Below are positions 5,885-6,433 of a stretch of DNA of 6,433 bases, piece by piece. The translations under genes and the position numbers were made by a program. Each line of letters starts with the position of its first letter. Positions within the stretch are counted from its first letter, which is position 1. The stretch is taken from assembly GCA_018660965.1 (NCBI GenBank), contig JABJJH010000282.1, positions 1 through 6,433 of the forward strand, given 5' to 3'. The notes below the pieces were generated by a model. The model had not been told where the DNA came from. It saw only the letters and a list, made by a program, of their open reading frames with translations, and made no database searches. This DNA comes from Rhodospirillaceae bacterium. GTDB taxonomy: Bacteria > Pseudomonadota > Alphaproteobacteria > UBA8366 > GCA-2717185.

Positions 5885-6043
5885 ATGACCGAACTGGCGA
5901 CAGACGGAATATCCGCCCCCGGCAAACCTCGCGGACGCTGGCTGGCCGTATTCCGCCGCTTCTTCTGGGTCGGTCTCGGCCTCTTTTCCAAAAGGAAAAC
6001 CCCGCGCCGTTTTCACGGTGCGGGGCTCAAAGTCGCCGCTTGA
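5885..6043 (+). pseudogene. Truncated N-terminal copy of the membrane protein gene (orphan immunity remnant)
   Basis: A 52-codon frame whose first 34 residues (MTELATDG to VGLGLF) match the first 34 residues of the 5242 gene at 25 positions, including GKPR, RWLAVF and FWVGLG. Identity stops at 5989-5990, exactly where repeat copy 2 begins. The frame then reads through the RNA terminator sequence (KRKTPRRFHGAG and on) to TGA 6041. The membrane segment is cut and no periplasmic domain remains. The ribosome binding site GAGAGG (5872-5877) survives 7 bases before ATG, so a short peptide could still be made. It differs from the intact gene at many third positions and amino acids, so it is an older or divergent paralog, not a fresh duplication. 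It most simply records a former immunity-type gene lost by recombination at the repeat. Confidence 0.8.
5990..6025 (-). terminator. Rho-independent terminator, leftward, end of RNA copy 2
   Basis: Stem CCCCGCGCCG (6000-6009) with CGGTGCGGGG (6016-6025), loop TTTTCA, followed leftward by TTTTCCTTTT (5999 down to 5990). The 36 bases are identical to the terminator of copy 1. The truncated membrane-protein frame reads through it in the opposite direction. Confidence 0.8.
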
Positions 6044-6080
6044 ATTGTCAGGGGGAGGGAGGAGACAAGAGCGCGGCAAA
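5990..6080 (-). ncRNA. Predicted small regulatory RNA with anti-Shine-Dalgarno loop, copy 2 (conserved core; 5' end not fixed)
   Basis: Same structure as copy 1, read leftward: an outer GCCGC/GCGGC stem, an inner TTGTC/GACAA stem, a CUCC-UCCCUCC-CCC loop and a terminator hairpin. Relative to copy 1 one base next to the inner stem is missing, and the loop-proximal G-to-A change lies outside the stems, so pairing is retained. Transcription runs toward, and opposite to, the truncated frame at 5885. The upstream flank to 6155 contains CACTCATATG in both copies but no clear -10/-35 pair. Expression is unproven. Confidence 0.6.
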
Positions 6081-6219
6081 CCCAATTTCTTTGTTTTTTT
6101 GAACTTGAGAAGAGACTACCCTCGGCGTTCGGCAAAACCGTCACCCATATGAGTGGCGTTCGCGATTTTCGACGCCCTTTGGTGAAATTCTTGTCGTTAA
6201 ACCCCATAAGGAGGCCCCG

Positions 6220-6433
6220 ATGTCCAAGAGCGAAGCGTATGAAAAAGGCGGCGAAATTCGGCGAAAATTGATGGGCGACGAAATGGCCGACGATATCGCC
6301 AACACCGTCTATGACGACCCGATCATGAAGAAGTTCGGCGACTATGCGCGCGAAGCCGTCTTCGGTTTGCTGTGGACGCGGCCCGGGCTGGATCATAAGA
6401 CCCGCGCGCTGATCTGCGTCATCTCCGACACCG
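6220..6433 (+). CDS. Carboxymuconolactone decarboxylase family protein, 3' end outside window
   Basis: The frame is open from ATG 6220 to the right edge (71 codons). An ideal TAAGGAGG (6207-6214) lies 5 bases upstream. The N-terminus has the pattern of PcaC-type proteins: YEKGGEIRRKLMGDE (7-21), a short helix MADDIANTVYDD, then FGDYAREAVFGLLWTRPGLDHKTRALICV (39-67), the W-x-RPGLD-x-x-TRALI signature. PcaC-like proteins are about 125-135 residues, so roughly half is present. PcaC itself decarboxylates 4-carboxymuconolactone in the protocatechuate branch of the beta-ketoadipate pathway. Many paralogs act on unrelated substrates, and no other pca gene is in the window, so I do not assign the symbol. 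High GC matches the left-hand metabolic genes, not the module before it. Confidence 0.92.
   Translation, partial: MSKSEAYEKGGEIRRKLMGDEMADDIANTVYDDPIMKKFGDYAREAVFGLLWTRPGLDHKTRALICVISDT

Larger units (their letters stand above)
5990..6155. repeat. Long direct repeat, copy 2
   Basis: Second 166-base copy, in the same orientation as 3303-3468. The first 91 bases match copy 1 nearly perfectly; after GCGGCAAA the copies diverge and then share CATATGAGTG at the end. It fuses to the truncated membrane-protein frame on its left and is followed by the promoter-proximal region of the gene at 6220. Together the copies bracket the effector/immunity module as direct repeats about 2.5 kb apart. The non-coding gap from 5812 to 6219 holds only this repeat, the remnant at 5885 and the leader of the gene at 6220. 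Confidence 0.9.

Noticed and set aside
3303..6155. Insertion sequence or transposon bounded by the repeats
   Set aside because: No transposase or integrase is encoded, the repeats are direct, not inverted, and no target-site duplication is evident. Recombination between RNA-gene copies explains the layout better.
1..6433. CRISPR array, tRNA or rRNA gene
   Set aside because: I saw no regularly spaced short repeats, tRNA-like cloverleaf or rRNA sequence.

Overview
The window looks like chromosomal DNA of an alphaproteobacterium, most likely a Rhodospirillales-type member. This rests on the high GC and codon use of the outer genes, on the flavin oxidoreductase families, and on an N-terminal domain that I associate from memory with alphaproteobacterial peptidoglycan-binding-domain proteins. 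Taxonomy is inferred, not proven.

Left part (1-3231): three high-GC metabolic genes. A luciferase-like (LLM) oxidoreductase that runs off the left edge is transcribed leftward. It diverges from a second, complete LLM flavin-dependent oxidoreductase transcribed rightward. That gene converges with a leftward class-III PLP aminotransferase related to glutamate-1-semialdehyde aminomutase, and the two stop codons share one CTATAG hexamer. At the right edge (6220-6433) a carboxymuconolactone decarboxylase-family gene begins. These are ordinary accessory catabolic genes without a clear single pathway.

Middle part (3303-6155): this is the unusual region. Two direct copies of a roughly 166-base repeat flank a 2.5-kb module. 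The repeat core (about 92 bases, nearly identical) ends in a rho-independent-type terminator that works only leftward. It can fold a second hairpin whose loop is a CU-rich anti-Shine-Dalgarno sequence, so I read it as a duplicated small regulatory RNA gene on the minus strand.

Between the copies lie a 503-residue modular protein, a 189-residue single-pass membrane protein, and a truncated second copy of the membrane protein's N-terminus. The modular protein has a peptidoglycan-binding-like N-terminal domain, a Gly/Ser/Glu-rich linker and a distinct C-terminal domain with DAVRH, GDAHE and MDLHNN motifs. The truncated copy is cut exactly where the second repeat begins. GC drops sharply in the C-terminal third of the modular protein and in the membrane protein. 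The layout fits a polymorphic toxin/effector with a membrane-anchored immunity protein, an orphan immunity remnant, and sRNA-gene repeats as recombination boundaries. The sequence shows the architecture; the toxin and immunity roles are inference.
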